From: Dyadobacter crusticola DSM 16708
GTDB lineage: Bacteria > Bacteroidota > Bacteroidia > Cytophagales > Spirosomataceae
Length of the DNA: 64,000 nt
Assembly: GCF_000701505.1 (NCBI RefSeq)
Contig: NZ_JNJB01000007.1
Coordinates: forward strand, 147,302-211,301
Reading direction: 5' to 3'
This document shows, in pieces, positions 28,310 to 36,812 of the stretch (its first letter is position 1; each line of letters starts with the position of its first letter). The notes under the pieces are model-generated. The model did not search any database, was not told the origin of the DNA, and saw only the letters and a list, made by a program, of their open reading frames with translations. Made by a program: the position numbers and the translations under genes.

Positions 28310-28579
28310 ATGTTGTCGCACTCAGAGCTCGACCCGATTTCATTTAAGACCAGCAGGCATTTGTTACGACTCATACAAAGCGGCCAGATCACGTTCGGCG
28401 GAAATAGGACGCTGCGCATTTACGGCCTGCTGAGCTGCCGGTCAGGTAAAAGAATGAAACAGCAAAACAGGGTATTTTTCAGCTCCGGAGCAGAAGCGCT
28501 TGAAAACGGCTACCGTCCATGCGCACATTGCATGAGAATAGAATATCAACAATGGAAACGAAGAGCCTCTACACTTTGA
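28310..28579 (+). CDS. Stand-alone Ada-type metal-binding domain protein
   Basis: This 89-aa protein matches the N-terminal zinc domain of the Ada methyl-phosphotriester sensor (GGNRTLRIYG, NRVFFSSGAEALENGYRPCAHC) without the AraC or methyltransferase parts. Ada uses four cysteines; here three remain (Cys43, Cys71, Cys74) and the position of the second ligand is Lys47. His73 could replace it. The gene lies 2 bases after the 2OG oxygenase and its 3' end overlaps convergent alkA by 11 bases. DNA alkylation repair is likely by context; DNA binding and methyl transfer are unproven. Confidence 0.85.
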   Translation: MLSHSELDPISFKTSRHLLRLIQSGQITFGGNRTLRIYGLLSCRSGKRMKQQNRVFFSSGAEALENGYRPCAHCMRIEYQQWKRRASTL

Positions 28580-29474
28580 AAGTCAGGCTTCGCCATAGAT
28601 AAAAAACCAGGTAGCTCTCCCACCCTCGGTATTGTGAAAAGAGTGCAGCAATCCGGTCAGTTTCCTTCCGGTCACGGATGATATCGTGATTGGCCAATGC
28701 ATTCAAGAGTCCGATATCTCCGTGCGGGATGCTTGCCGGTTCACGCAGCGACTTCATCAATGCATAATTGGCAGTCCACACACCGATACCTTTGTGCGCA
28801 GTAAGCGCCTTGATTTTGGATGTGAAATCGGGCAGCGCTTCGATCATTTCGCGGCTCAGCGCACCTGAGGCAAATGCCTTTGAGATACCTATCGTATAAT
28901 CCGCTTTTTGGGTCGAGAATTGCATTGCCTTCAATTCATCCATACTCACCGTAGCCAGCACTTCCGGATCCGGAAAGACAAAATAGCTCCGGCCTTCGTG
29001 TTCTATCCGCTTGCCGAACTGCTCCACGAGCGCGCGTTTTACCTTATATGCAAATGAAAGATTGATCTGCTGCCCGATAATCGACCAGCAAATCGTCTCA
29101 TACAAATTCGCAATGCTCACCAGCCGCAAGCCTTTAAATGCTTCCGCCATGTAGGCCAGCCTGGTATCCTTTTTCAACAAGTCGTAAAAAGGCTGGATCT
29201 GCGTCTCCATATCGAACCATTCCCGGATATAACGGATCAGAAATGCCTCACCATCGTTGTCAATTTCACCTTTCAGCAGATTAACTTCCAAAAAGCTGCC
29301 GTTTGCGGTAATCCTGAAAAGCACCAGCTCTCCATTGATTTCCAAAGCTTTATAAATGCTACCTTCGCGGATTTCGTGCAGGCAATCATCGTAGTTGCGG
29401 TCTAAAAACCACATGCATTCGTCGAAACTGAAAAGTGCCGGTGTGGGTATGAGAATGCTGTTTCCTTCTTCCAT
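28569..29474 (-). CDS. alkA: DNA-3-methyladenine glycosylase II (AlkA-like)
   Basis: AlkA removes 3-alkylpurines and other alkylated bases from DNA in base-excision repair. From ATG 29474 the protein has 301 residues; the frame also opens upstream at a TTG (29552), inside holA, but that extension is not family-like. The HhH-GPD core (about residues 120-290) contains SIIGQQINLSFA, the hairpin HKGIGVWTANYAL and the catalytic Asp in HGDIGL. It is antisense to and overlaps the Ada-like gene at its 3' end, and follows holA in the same direction. Confidence 0.93.
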   Translation of the reverse strand: MEEGNSILIPTPALFSFDECMWFLDRNYDDCLHEIREGSIYKALEINGELVLFRITANGSFLEVNLLKGEIDNDGEAFLIRYIREWFDMETQIQPFYDLLKKDTRLAYMAEAFKGLRLVSIANLYETICWSIIGQQINLSFAYKVKRALVEQFGKRIEHEGRSYFVFPDPEVLATVSMDELKAMQFSTQKADYTIGISKAFASGALSREMIEALPDFTSKIKALTAHKGIGVWTANYALMKSLREPASIPHGDIGLLNALANHDIIRDRKETDRIAALFSQYRGWESYLVFYLWRSLTFKV

Positions 29475-29529
29475 TTGTTGAAGATAATTCAATTGAAATG
29501 CGCATAAAAGCCGATTCTTGCGAATGTGA

Positions 29530-30549
29530 TCAATGCAGGATTTTGAAAACAAGCTCCCTCAGCAGCTCGCCTTCCGGTACCGTTACGCCATCAAGCCCTT
29601 TCATCCTGCCATCGCATTCACGGAGATAATGGATGATATTGGCAACCTTCGGCAACGGATAATTCCGGCATGCAAGCAGGTAATCTTTAACAAAATAAGG
29701 ATTGACGCCCAGCTCGGTCGCGAGGCCCTTTTCGCTTTTATCAGGCGACTTATGCGCCAGCAGCAGTTTGGAGTAAAAATTATACAAAATGATCAGAATG
29801 GGCGCCAGTGGATTGTCCTTGGTATTAGCCGAAAAATGGTGTGCGATCTGGTTAGCCTTCATCACGTCTCGCGACATCAATGCCTTCTGGAATTCAAAAA
29901 CATTATATTCCTTGCTGATACCCACAAACCGCTCCACAGCTCCGGCGTCTATCCCCTCACCTACTTTCAGGTTAACCATCACCTTCCTGATCTCGTTTGT
30001 CAGGCGTTTTAAATCGTTACCTATGTTATCAACCAGCATCAAAACCGCCTTAGGGCTGATCTTGACTCCTTCTTGCTGGCAGAATGACGAAACCCAGTCG
30101 GGCAGCTTGTTATCGTACATCTTCTTCGACTGCACAACCGCGCCTTTTGCATTGATTGCCTTAATGTACGCGCGTCGCTCGTCGGCATTTGCATGAAAGC
30201 AGAAGACGAGCACGGTACTTGCGAGCGGATTTTGGGCGTAATCTTCCAGCCGCGCCAGCTGATCCTTCTGCTCGATTCCGCCCAGCTTATTGGCATCTTT
30301 TACCAAAACCAATTGCCGCTCCGACATAAATGGAAATCGCCGCGCATAGCTCAATACGCCGGCCACATCGGTATCCTTTCCATAAAGTACAAACTGGTTA
30401 AAGCCCTTTTCAGCCTCAGGAACAATGCGTTTTTCAAGCTCCTCGGCAATGGAATCGATATAATAAGGTTCGTCGCCGTGCAGGAAATAGATCGGCAGGT
30501 ATCGTTTGTTTCGAATGTCTTTAAGAATGCTTTCAGGAGTATGCGCCAT
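29530..30549 (-). CDS. holA: DNA polymerase III subunit delta
   Basis: HolA opens the sliding clamp in the clamp-loader complex. The 339-aa sequence has the delta-family features: YFLHGDEPYYIDSIAEELEK near the N-terminus, FPFMSERQLVLVKDANKL, the middle helical domain and the C-terminal collar domain. Start ATG 30549. It precedes alkA with 55 bases between. Confidence 0.93.
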   Translation of the reverse strand: MAHTPESILKDIRNKRYLPIYFLHGDEPYYIDSIAEELEKRIVPEAEKGFNQFVLYGKDTDVAGVLSYARRFPFMSERQLVLVKDANKLGGIEQKDQLARLEDYAQNPLASTVLVFCFHANADERRAYIKAINAKGAVVQSKKMYDNKLPDWVSSFCQQEGVKISPKAVLMLVDNIGNDLKRLTNEIRKVMVNLKVGEGIDAGAVERFVGISKEYNVFEFQKALMSRDVMKANQIAHHFSANTKDNPLAPILIILYNFYSKLLLAHKSPDKSEKGLATELGVNPYFVKDYLLACRNYPLPKVANIIHYLRECDGRMKGLDGVTVPEGELLRELVFKILH

Positions 30550-30605
30550 TTCGGGTATCCGGTAAGCCGGGAGATGTCAATTTTAAGATGTTTCAATTAG
30601 GAAGA

Positions 30606-31211
30606 TTAGCGGGTCGCATTGTCTGTAATGAACTTGGCTGCATTAACTTGAAGCTCGGGAAAGAATTTCAGGAATTTGTTGTGATAAAAATTCTCATTTG
30701 CTTCCAGCTCCTTCGCTGCAAATTTAATGGGCGACAAGTAATCAGCGCGCCGGGACAACCTGTGAAAAGTAGTATCAATGCCTTCAAGCGTGGCATAGCT
30801 AGTCAGCCAATCCTGCCGGATCATCGAGCGAACCATCGGGATCATGCTTTCTGGTACCAGATATTCATTTTTCTCGATCTTCATATACTTATCGTGAACA
30901 TACACTTGCAGCGGGTCTTTATGATAGTCTGCAAAATGCTTAGCTAGGAAGTAATCGAAGTAAATATCCATCACGATCCCGGCGAGCTTTCCCTGCGTCA
31001 ATGCGGCGAGCTGCTTGGCATCGTGTACCTGCGAATGTGTGTCTGTAAACGAATCTATGAAGCGGTGTAACTTCAATCCAAGTACGTACTCCGGGTTCCA
31101 ATTAGTCGTTTTTTCGGGCGTAAGCCGCCCTTTTACAAAATCGCCCACATAATTTCCCATCATGATTCCTTCACTTTCACCTGACAGCAAAATATGGGCT
31201 AAAAAGTTCAT
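30606..31211 (-). CDS. ACP phosphodiesterase-like protein (AcpH family)
   Basis: The 201-aa protein begins MNFLAHILLSG and contains GNYVGDFVKG and HRFIDSFTDTHSQV, which are signatures of the AcpH family that removes phosphopantetheine from acyl carrier protein. Metal-binding Asp/His residues of the HD-like fold are present (H..D, HDAKQL). Length fits. The exact substrate in Bacteroidota is not proven. Confidence 0.85.
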   Translation of the reverse strand: MNFLAHILLSGESEGIMMGNYVGDFVKGRLTPEKTTNWNPEYVLGLKLHRFIDSFTDTHSQVHDAKQLAALTQGKLAGIVMDIYFDYFLAKHFADYHKDPLQVYVHDKYMKIEKNEYLVPESMIPMVRSMIRQDWLTSYATLEGIDTTFHRLSRRADYLSPIKFAAKELEANENFYHNKFLKFFPELQVNAAKFITDNATR

Positions 31212-31238
31212 CGCAATTACATTTTAACAAAAATCCCG

Positions 31239-31246
31239 TACGTTTG
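31239..31246 (+). promoter_or_regulatory. -7 box of the slyD promoter
   Basis: TACGTTTG matches TAnnTTTG, 61 bases before the ATG. No clear TTTG stands 19-20 bases upstream, so the -33 element is uncertain. Confidence 0.4.
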
Positions 31247-31307
31247 CCATCATTCCATTTATGGAACAATTCTTTTACAACAACATTCATTTTAATCAAA
31301 CGAGCAA

Positions 31308-31823
31308 ATGAAAGTCGAAAAAAATAACGTCGTCGCGTTGACATATAGCTTACAAATTCCTGACTCCGACGGAGAAATGGATGTTGTTGAGGTAGTTACC
31401 GAAGACGATCCCATGTACTTTATCCACGGCATCAGCGGGCTGCCGGAAGGATTCGAAACACAGATCGAAGGCTTGGCCGCAGGCGATACTTTCGAATTTA
31501 CTGTTGAGCCCGAAGAAGGTTACGGTGAATACGACGAAGAAGCCGTCGTAGAGCTTCCAAAAGCAGTTTTCCAGATGGAAGACGTAGACCAGGACGAACT
31601 GCTTCAGATAGGAAATATCATTCCGATGACCAACGAAGACGGTGAAAAAATGCACGGTCAGGTAGTTGAGATTAAAGAAGATATCGTCCTAATGAACTTC
31701 AATCACCCGCTGGCAGGCAAGGAAATGCATTTCTCAGGACAGATCCTCTCCATCCGCCCGGCAACTCCCGAAGAAATCAGCCACGGCCACGTGCATGGCA
31801 CTGGTGGAGTGCATCATCACTAG
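31308..31823 (+). CDS. slyD: FKBP-type peptidyl-prolyl isomerase SlyD
   Basis: The 171-aa protein is a SlyD-type prolyl isomerase and chaperone: an FKBP domain interrupted by the insert-in-flap domain (about residues 70-125), with VEPEEGYGEYDEEAV and FNHPLAGKEMHFSGQI as family landmarks. The His-rich C-terminus (HGHVHGTGGVHHH) is suited to nickel or zinc binding. Active-site geometry resembles SlyD rather than periplasmic FkpA, and there is no signal peptide, so it acts in the cytoplasm. Its stop lies right before the inverted GAAT/GAGT tract. Confidence 0.95.
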   Translation: MKVEKNNVVALTYSLQIPDSDGEMDVVEVVTEDDPMYFIHGISGLPEGFETQIEGLAAGDTFEFTVEPEEGYGEYDEEAVVELPKAVFQMEDVDQDELLQIGNIIPMTNEDGEKMHGQVVEIKEDIVLMNFNHPLAGKEMHFSGQILSIRPATPEEISHGHVHGTGGVHHH

Positions 31824-31824
31824 G

Positions 31825-32110
31825 TTGAATGAGTGAGTGAGTTAGTGAATGAGTGATTGAGTGAATTGTTCAATTTTGAATGATCGAATGATTGAATGAA
31901 TGAATCTTTTGGACAGTCTTTTCCAAGTTGATCTTTATCTACAAAAAGGTGAAAGTTAGCAATTGATCAAAAGAGATCATTTAAATCCTACAACAGCACT
32001 TCATTTATGAGTCAAAATCGAGTTCACTCACTAATTCACTCATTCACTAATTTGCTCATTCCCTATTCATTCATTCAATCATTCACTCATTCAAAATTGA
32101 ATTCATTCAG
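31825..32110. repeat. Two degenerate GAAT/GAGT tracts facing each other between convergent genes
   Basis: Left tract 31825-31905 consists of near-tandem GAAT, GAGT and GATT units. Right tract 32022-32110 has the same units in reverse orientation (ATTC, ACTC). Within them, 31869-31905 and 32065-32101 are inverted copies of 37 bases with 2 mismatches, separated by 159 bases. An open frame across the right tract (32007-32285) shows Phe/His/Ser/Ile repeats and is not taken as a gene. The right tract enters the last codons of the deaminase gene. Confidence 0.85.
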
Positions 32111-32582
32111 TCGTCGCATACTGCTCCACTTCCACGCCAAATCTCCTCAGAAACTCTACTCCTTCTTCCACTGCGATTCCCTTGTAAGCTGCATAAGAAT
32201 GCAGAAATATTACCTTTCTGATCTTCATCGTGTAGATTACCCTGGCGCAGGCTATGCAGGGGGCGAGGGTTACGAAAAGTGTTGATCCTTCAATGTTCGA
32301 GCCGTTTTTGACGGCGAACAAAATCGCGTTCTGCTCTGCGTGTAAGGCCAGCGAGCAACTTCCCTTCGCGTCTCTCGGACAGCCTACTCCCGGAAATTCT
32401 TCATCACAGTTGTGCGTACCTGCGGGTGGGCCATTGTACCCAATTGAGATAATCCTCGTGTCTTTTGTAAGCACCGCACCTACCTGGGCTTTGATGCAAT
32501 GAGAGCGCTTGGCAAGATTTTTTGCCAACTCCATGAAAATGTCATCAAATTCCGGCCGCAAATTCGTTGTAGGTAATGTCAT
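32103..32582 (-). CDS. dCMP deaminase-family zinc enzyme
   Basis: The 159-aa cytidine/deoxycytidylate deaminase-fold protein has the zinc motif HAEQNA (His and catalytic Glu) and PCIACA (two Cys), plus an N-terminal region with CDEEFPGVGCPRD, typical of deoxycytidylate deaminases such as ComEB. It would deaminate dCMP to dUMP for dTTP synthesis. The final residues (EQYATTE) fall in the right inverted tract. A well-placed TTG-N19-TAAGTTTG promoter precedes it. Confidence 0.93.
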   Translation of the reverse strand: MTLPTTNLRPEFDDIFMELAKNLAKRSHCIKAQVGAVLTKDTRIISIGYNGPPAGTHNCDEEFPGVGCPRDAKGSCSLALHAEQNAILFAVKNGSNIEGSTLFVTLAPCIACARVIYTMKIRKVIFLHSYAAYKGIAVEEGVEFLRRFGVEVEQYATTE

Positions 32583-32604
32583 TCGTGTTACTGTAATTTT
32601 TTTA

Positions 32605-32634
32605 CAAACTTAGATAAATGGCAGTTGGATTCAA
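32605..32634 (-). promoter_or_regulatory. Promoter of the dCMP deaminase gene
   Basis: TTG (32634-32632), a 19-base spacer and TAAGTTTG (32612-32605) on the minus strand give one of the best consensus matches here. The leader is about 17 bases. Confidence 0.7.
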
Positions 32635-32649
32635 TATGGATTTAAGACT

Positions 32650-33735
32650 ATGATCAGAGGGGTTTTGCAGTACCTGTTGTTACTTATCTTACCGCTTGCA
32701 GCCCACGCGCAGCAAGACCGGGTTGTTCTGGCTCTTTCGAGGGAACCGGCTGCCCTTTTTAAATCTTACCAATTTTTCATCCAGGAAGTTGAAGATAAAC
32801 GTGCTGCGCCCGGTGCGGCACTCGGCAAAGTGATTGCATTTGGAAAGGAAATGCCGGCTGTATTGCTCGGCAACGCAGAAAGAGAACTTTTTAATTATTG
32901 GTCTTTCGCTGCTCCGAAAAAGGAACAGACTTACCTGCCGCTCTATATCACAATCAAGGAGTTATCATTAAATGAGAAGCGGGTTGCGCCGAACAAGGTA
33001 ACAGGCGAAGTCAAACTGAGCCTGCGATTTCGTTGGTACAGGGATATGCAGCCTGTGGAGCTGACGGGTTACCAAACTTCGGCAACTTACACCCGGCCGG
33101 AAACGAAATACGATTACGAAAAGCTGGTAAAACAGCTGCTGGACCAATCCCTGGTACATTTCCAGAAATGGATGTCGAACAACACAGGGAAAAATCCTGC
33201 TCTTGCCCGCAGCCTGTTATTAGTCTTCAAAGAGATCAATGCGGCAGCGGACGATGATACTGTGTTCTATTCTCCTAAAAGACCGCTTGTCTGGGACGAT
33301 TTCAAGGTGAGGAACCCAAAGCCAGGTAGCCGATATGCAGCGGCTGTATTCACAAGCTTTGGGTACGAAGGCCGCTCGTATCCGAAAGGCAACGACCTGG
33401 TGGTGGAAATTGGTTTGAAAACATTTATGGTAAAAAGCATGTCCTGGGGCCGGCCTGAGTCGCGGAATGCAGGCACACTGCGCCACGAGCAGATCCACTT
33501 TGACATCACGCGACTGGTTGTTGAAAAATTCAAAGACCGCCTGAGAAAAGCGGAGCTAACCATAGAAGATTACGACAGCGAGATCCAGTACCAGTTTTTG
33601 GAAGCATTCAGGGAAATGAACCACGACCAGGAACAGTACGATGGCGAAACCGGCCACGGATTGAACGCAAGTGCACAAGCAGACTGGGACAGAAAGGTTG
33701 CAGCACAGATCGCGGCGGTGTATTCGGTGCAGTAA
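32650..33735 (+). CDS. Exported DUF922-type putative zinc protease
   Basis: The 361-aa protein has a signal peptide (MIRGVLQYLLLLILPLAAHA) and a C-terminal domain with LRHEQIHFD, an HExxH zinc motif of the DUF922 type. The N-terminal half is unrecognised. It is predicted secreted or periplasmic; no substrate is known. Its stop codon directly abuts the stop of convergent comEC with no bases between. Confidence 0.75.
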   Translation: MIRGVLQYLLLLILPLAAHAQQDRVVLALSREPAALFKSYQFFIQEVEDKRAAPGAALGKVIAFGKEMPAVLLGNAERELFNYWSFAAPKKEQTYLPLYITIKELSLNEKRVAPNKVTGEVKLSLRFRWYRDMQPVELTGYQTSATYTRPETKYDYEKLVKQLLDQSLVHFQKWMSNNTGKNPALARSLLLVFKEINAAADDDTVFYSPKRPLVWDDFKVRNPKPGSRYAAAVFTSFGYEGRSYPKGNDLVVEIGLKTFMVKSMSWGRPESRNAGTLRHEQIHFDITRLVVEKFKDRLRKAELTIEDYDSEIQYQFLEAFREMNHDQEQYDGETGHGLNASAQADWDRKVAAQIAAVYSVQ

Positions 33736-35520
33736 TCATTTGCATTCAACAAAAACAACCTCACCCACTTCCCGGCTCACAGTATAGTTTTTTACATAGA
33801 AGTCAAATGCGCGTTTGTCTGATCGGAACGCGGTGTCGGCTACCAGGTAGAGCACATTCCCGTGCCGGTAACTTCCTGCCGAATGCTTGGGAATATTGTA
33901 AGAAACCCGCTCCTCAGATAAGTACAGCTGAATGCTCTTTGACACAGAAAAACTGGCGAAAAGGAAAATAATGGCGAAAGCACGTTTCAGGAACTTGTAT
34001 TCGCGCGTTTCATAAGCATACCAGATTAGAAAAAGCGTGCAATACAGCATGATCACTTCAATCGCTTCGAGATTGATCTGCTCCACCAGGTACCCGGGAA
34101 AGTATTTCGGAATGCCAGCAGACACGTTGGTCAGATAGGCTGAAAGCTCCACTATTTGGCCAACAATCCATTGCAGCCAGTAAACTCCTGTGGTACTTAC
34201 CAGCAGCAGGACCAATGCAGCCGGAAGCAACACATTCGTGAATGCAACTACCAGTGGATTTACCAGCCAGAAATACGTTGGAAACTGATGAAAATAGTAC
34301 AGGCTCAGTGGAAATGTGGTAAGTTGTGCTGCAAATGCGAGCGCTGTTACCTGCCACACAAACCTGAATATGCGGCTTTTCGGATGAAAAATGCTGTGGA
34401 TAGGCTCGTAAAATAAAAAGATCCCGCTCATGGCAAGGTAGGAAAGCTGAAATCCTACATCAAACAAGGCCGCGCTGTCGAACAGCAGGATCAGCAATGC
34501 AGAAATCGCAAGCGTATTCATTGAATGCTGCTTGCGACCCGAAACTTCGGCGAGCACAAACACAATACACATGATGGTAGCCCGCTGAACAGAAGGTGAA
34601 AATCCTGTGACCATCGCGTAGAAAGTAAGCAGCAGGATCATCGTGGCAACGTAAAGCAGCTTTCCGTAATTCCACCGTTTCAACCAGCTCAGCATCAAGC
34701 TAATCACCAGGAAGATGATCGCGACGTGCATTCCGGAAACCGACAAGATGTGAACAGTGCCCGAAGCAATGTAGTCGTCAGTCTGCCCCGCTTGCAGGTC
34801 GTCGCGCCTTCCCAGCAACATCGCTTTTACCAACCCGTAAGATGAGTTGTTGACCACATTTTTGCGAAACTCCAAGTCGGCCCATTCAGAAGTTGCGGCA
34901 AGCCAGTACTGCACAGACCATAACTGAACCGGTCTTTTGATGCTCTTGAAAGAACTTTCCCAAAGCTGATCGGTCCATAGAATTCCCTTGTTTCTGAGGT
35001 AATTCCGGTAATCAAACTGTTCAGGATTATCCGCAGAGGCAGGAAGTTGAAGCTGTCCATTCACAACCAGCACATCGCCGGGCCGCGGAATGTCAGCTGC
35101 TTCGGCAGGCAGGTTTAACAGCGCTTTGGTTTGTTGATCAATCCATTTACCCCCGCTCAATATGCGGGTTACCGTCGCTTCCATCCTGACTGTCTTCTCC
35201 CGTTTCTCAGGCAAGCTAGTGACAGTCGCTTCGTAGGAAGTATAATCACCCCCCTCAAAAAGCGCGATATTCTGATCTTTCCTGCTTTCAGCCGAAACCC
35301 GGCAAAATGCACCCAATGCAATCAGAAACAGCCAGAATGACGCCGTGAAGGATTTTGAAGATTTAAGTTGATAACAGGTCAAACATCCGGCCGCGGCAAC
35401 CGCCGAAATGACCGCGAAAATCAAATCCGCATTGAACAGAAAGTCAGACGAAAAATCCCCGCACAGTATTCCCGTGATAAAAAGCAAAACTATGCCGACA
35501 AATGGAGCTCTTGACAGCAT
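33736..35520 (-). CDS. comEC: ComEC/Rec2-family DNA uptake channel protein
   Basis: The 594-aa membrane protein has about eleven hydrophobic segments, an N-terminal DUF4131-like region and the Competence domain with HILSVSGMHVAIIFLVISLML. ComEC forms the inner-membrane channel for single-stranded DNA during transformation. The C-terminal metallo-beta-lactamase-like domain of longer ComEC proteins is absent: only about 85 residues follow the last helix cluster. It follows the M43 protease gene after 2 bases, and that gene overlaps phoH. Confidence 0.87.
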   Translation of the reverse strand: MLSRAPFVGIVLLFITGILCGDFSSDFLFNADLIFAVISAVAAAGCLTCYQLKSSKSFTASFWLFLIALGAFCRVSAESRKDQNIALFEGGDYTSYEATVTSLPEKREKTVRMEATVTRILSGGKWIDQQTKALLNLPAEAADIPRPGDVLVVNGQLQLPASADNPEQFDYRNYLRNKGILWTDQLWESSFKSIKRPVQLWSVQYWLAATSEWADLEFRKNVVNNSSYGLVKAMLLGRRDDLQAGQTDDYIASGTVHILSVSGMHVAIIFLVISLMLSWLKRWNYGKLLYVATMILLLTFYAMVTGFSPSVQRATIMCIVFVLAEVSGRKQHSMNTLAISALLILLFDSAALFDVGFQLSYLAMSGIFLFYEPIHSIFHPKSRIFRFVWQVTALAFAAQLTTFPLSLYYFHQFPTYFWLVNPLVVAFTNVLLPAALVLLLVSTTGVYWLQWIVGQIVELSAYLTNVSAGIPKYFPGYLVEQINLEAIEVIMLYCTLFLIWYAYETREYKFLKRAFAIIFLFASFSVSKSIQLYLSEERVSYNIPKHSAGSYRHGNVLYLVADTAFRSDKRAFDFYVKNYTVSREVGEVVFVECK

Positions 35521-35522
35521 AG

Positions 35523-36812
35523 TTACCGGACATAAAACCGTTTGGTTATTGTCCTCGAAGCGGTTTGTACCTTATAAAAGTAGATCCCGCTGGGTAGATT
35601 TTTTACGTTGAGAGATGTTCGGTTTGGAGTTTCACCGAAAATTTTTTGCCCTTTTTGATTATAAACAGTGACTGTAAATACCTCGAAGTTAGGCGTGTAA
35701 ATATTCGAGAAAAGGACTTCCTGCACTGGATTAGGGTATAACGTGACCATCAGGTCCTCTGTTGTGATTTTGGAAAACTCCACCAGCTTCGCCCGCCGGG
35801 GGCTCAGCTCCATGACTGCGTGCATTCTGGCTTTCTGATCGTTGGTAAAAACGCTCATGCACACATCCGGTGAGTAGTCCATGTAATTTTCAATCATGTT
35901 GCGCGTAATCACTCCGCGGCAATTGGAGAAAACGGGTGTACATTCTGTGTCCGTAGTTTCATTTTTGGTAAATGCGGTCGGTGTATCATCGCAATGGTCG
36001 GTACCGCAATTCTGGTCTCCCCAGATGTGGATCAACCCGAGCCAGTGCCCAACCTCATGCGTCGTTGTCCGTCCCAGATTGTAGATCCGACTGGTTATCG
36101 CGTCTGAATTCCTGCCAAAGTATCTGAAATCAATAATAACTCCATCTGTCAGCGCGTCCCGTGCTTCATCTTCTGACGTGGCCAGCCCAGCGGTCCTGTT
36201 GGTGATTTGTGTCACAACGGGAAACTGGGAAGTACCCAGATACCTGTCGTTCAGGCGGCATACCCAGATGTTGAGATACCGGTTTGTAGACCAAGCCGGC
36301 GAAATCTCGGCAAGTTCATCGGCGTCACTCACCGGGCTGAACTGCGTTTTAGCATTATAGGTGCGCACAATTTTCACCAGCTTGAAGCGAATGCCTGTAT
36401 CTACACCCAAAGAATCCGTATAAAAACCCTTGTAGCCCGAATTATTGCCATAATCCTCATTCAATACATCAATCTGGCTGGCAACCTGTGCGTCAGTGAT
36501 ATTTGCGTTGTTCGGCCCTCCTATCCGCTGGTTCTCCTGTCCGTGAACAACGTGAACCACAACCGGGATCGTGATAATTTCATCCGCGCTGGTCCGGCTT
36601 GCTTTTCGTGCACGAATGTGATTTTGGATCAACTCTTCTGATTGCCGCCGCTGCCTGAGCAGGGCGGGATTCTTCAAAACCCTTAAAGAATCCCGCTCAG
36701 TGCTGGCGCAACGGATCAGTCCGGCATCGGGCACCTGTGCCACAACAGTAGCAAAAGTGCTGCCCAAAACCATCAGCAATAATGCCAGAAACCTATTGCT
36801 CCGATTTTTCAT
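35523..36812 (-). CDS. Secreted M43-family zinc metalloprotease with T9SS type-A tail
   Basis: The 429-aa protein has a signal peptide (ends near VVAQ), a propeptide-like region, and a pappalysin (M43) catalytic domain with HEVGHWLGLIHIWGD (zinc His, Glu, third His) and a downstream Met-turn region (ENYMDYSPDVCMSVFT). The C-terminal 75 residues form a T9SS type-A sorting domain (TLYPNPVQEVLF...IYFYKVQT). It should be exported to the surface or medium. It overlaps phoH by 20 bases and is 2 bases from comEC. Confidence 0.92.
   Translation of the reverse strand: MKNRSNRFLALLLMVLGSTFATVVAQVPDAGLIRCASTERDSLRVLKNPALLRQRRQSEELIQNHIRARKASRTSADEIITIPVVVHVVHGQENQRIGGPNNANITDAQVASQIDVLNEDYGNNSGYKGFYTDSLGVDTGIRFKLVKIVRTYNAKTQFSPVSDADELAEISPAWSTNRYLNIWVCRLNDRYLGTSQFPVVTQITNRTAGLATSEDEARDALTDGVIIDFRYFGRNSDAITSRIYNLGRTTTHEVGHWLGLIHIWGDQNCGTDHCDDTPTAFTKNETTDTECTPVFSNCRGVITRNMIENYMDYSPDVCMSVFTNDQKARMHAVMELSPRRAKLVEFSKITTEDLMVTLYPNPVQEVLFSNIYTPNFEVFTVTVYNQKGQKIFGETPNRTSLNVKNLPSGIYFYKVQTASRTITKRFYVR

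Noticed and set aside
31825..32110. CRISPR array
   Set aside because: There are no regular repeats with unique spacers, and no cas genes are present in the window.
32007..32285. Open frame rich in Phe/His/Ser/Ile repeats (MSQNRVHSLIHSFTN...)
   Set aside because: It lies over the GAAT/GAGT inverted tract and the end of the deaminase gene on the other strand, and is explained by the repeat rather than protein coding.
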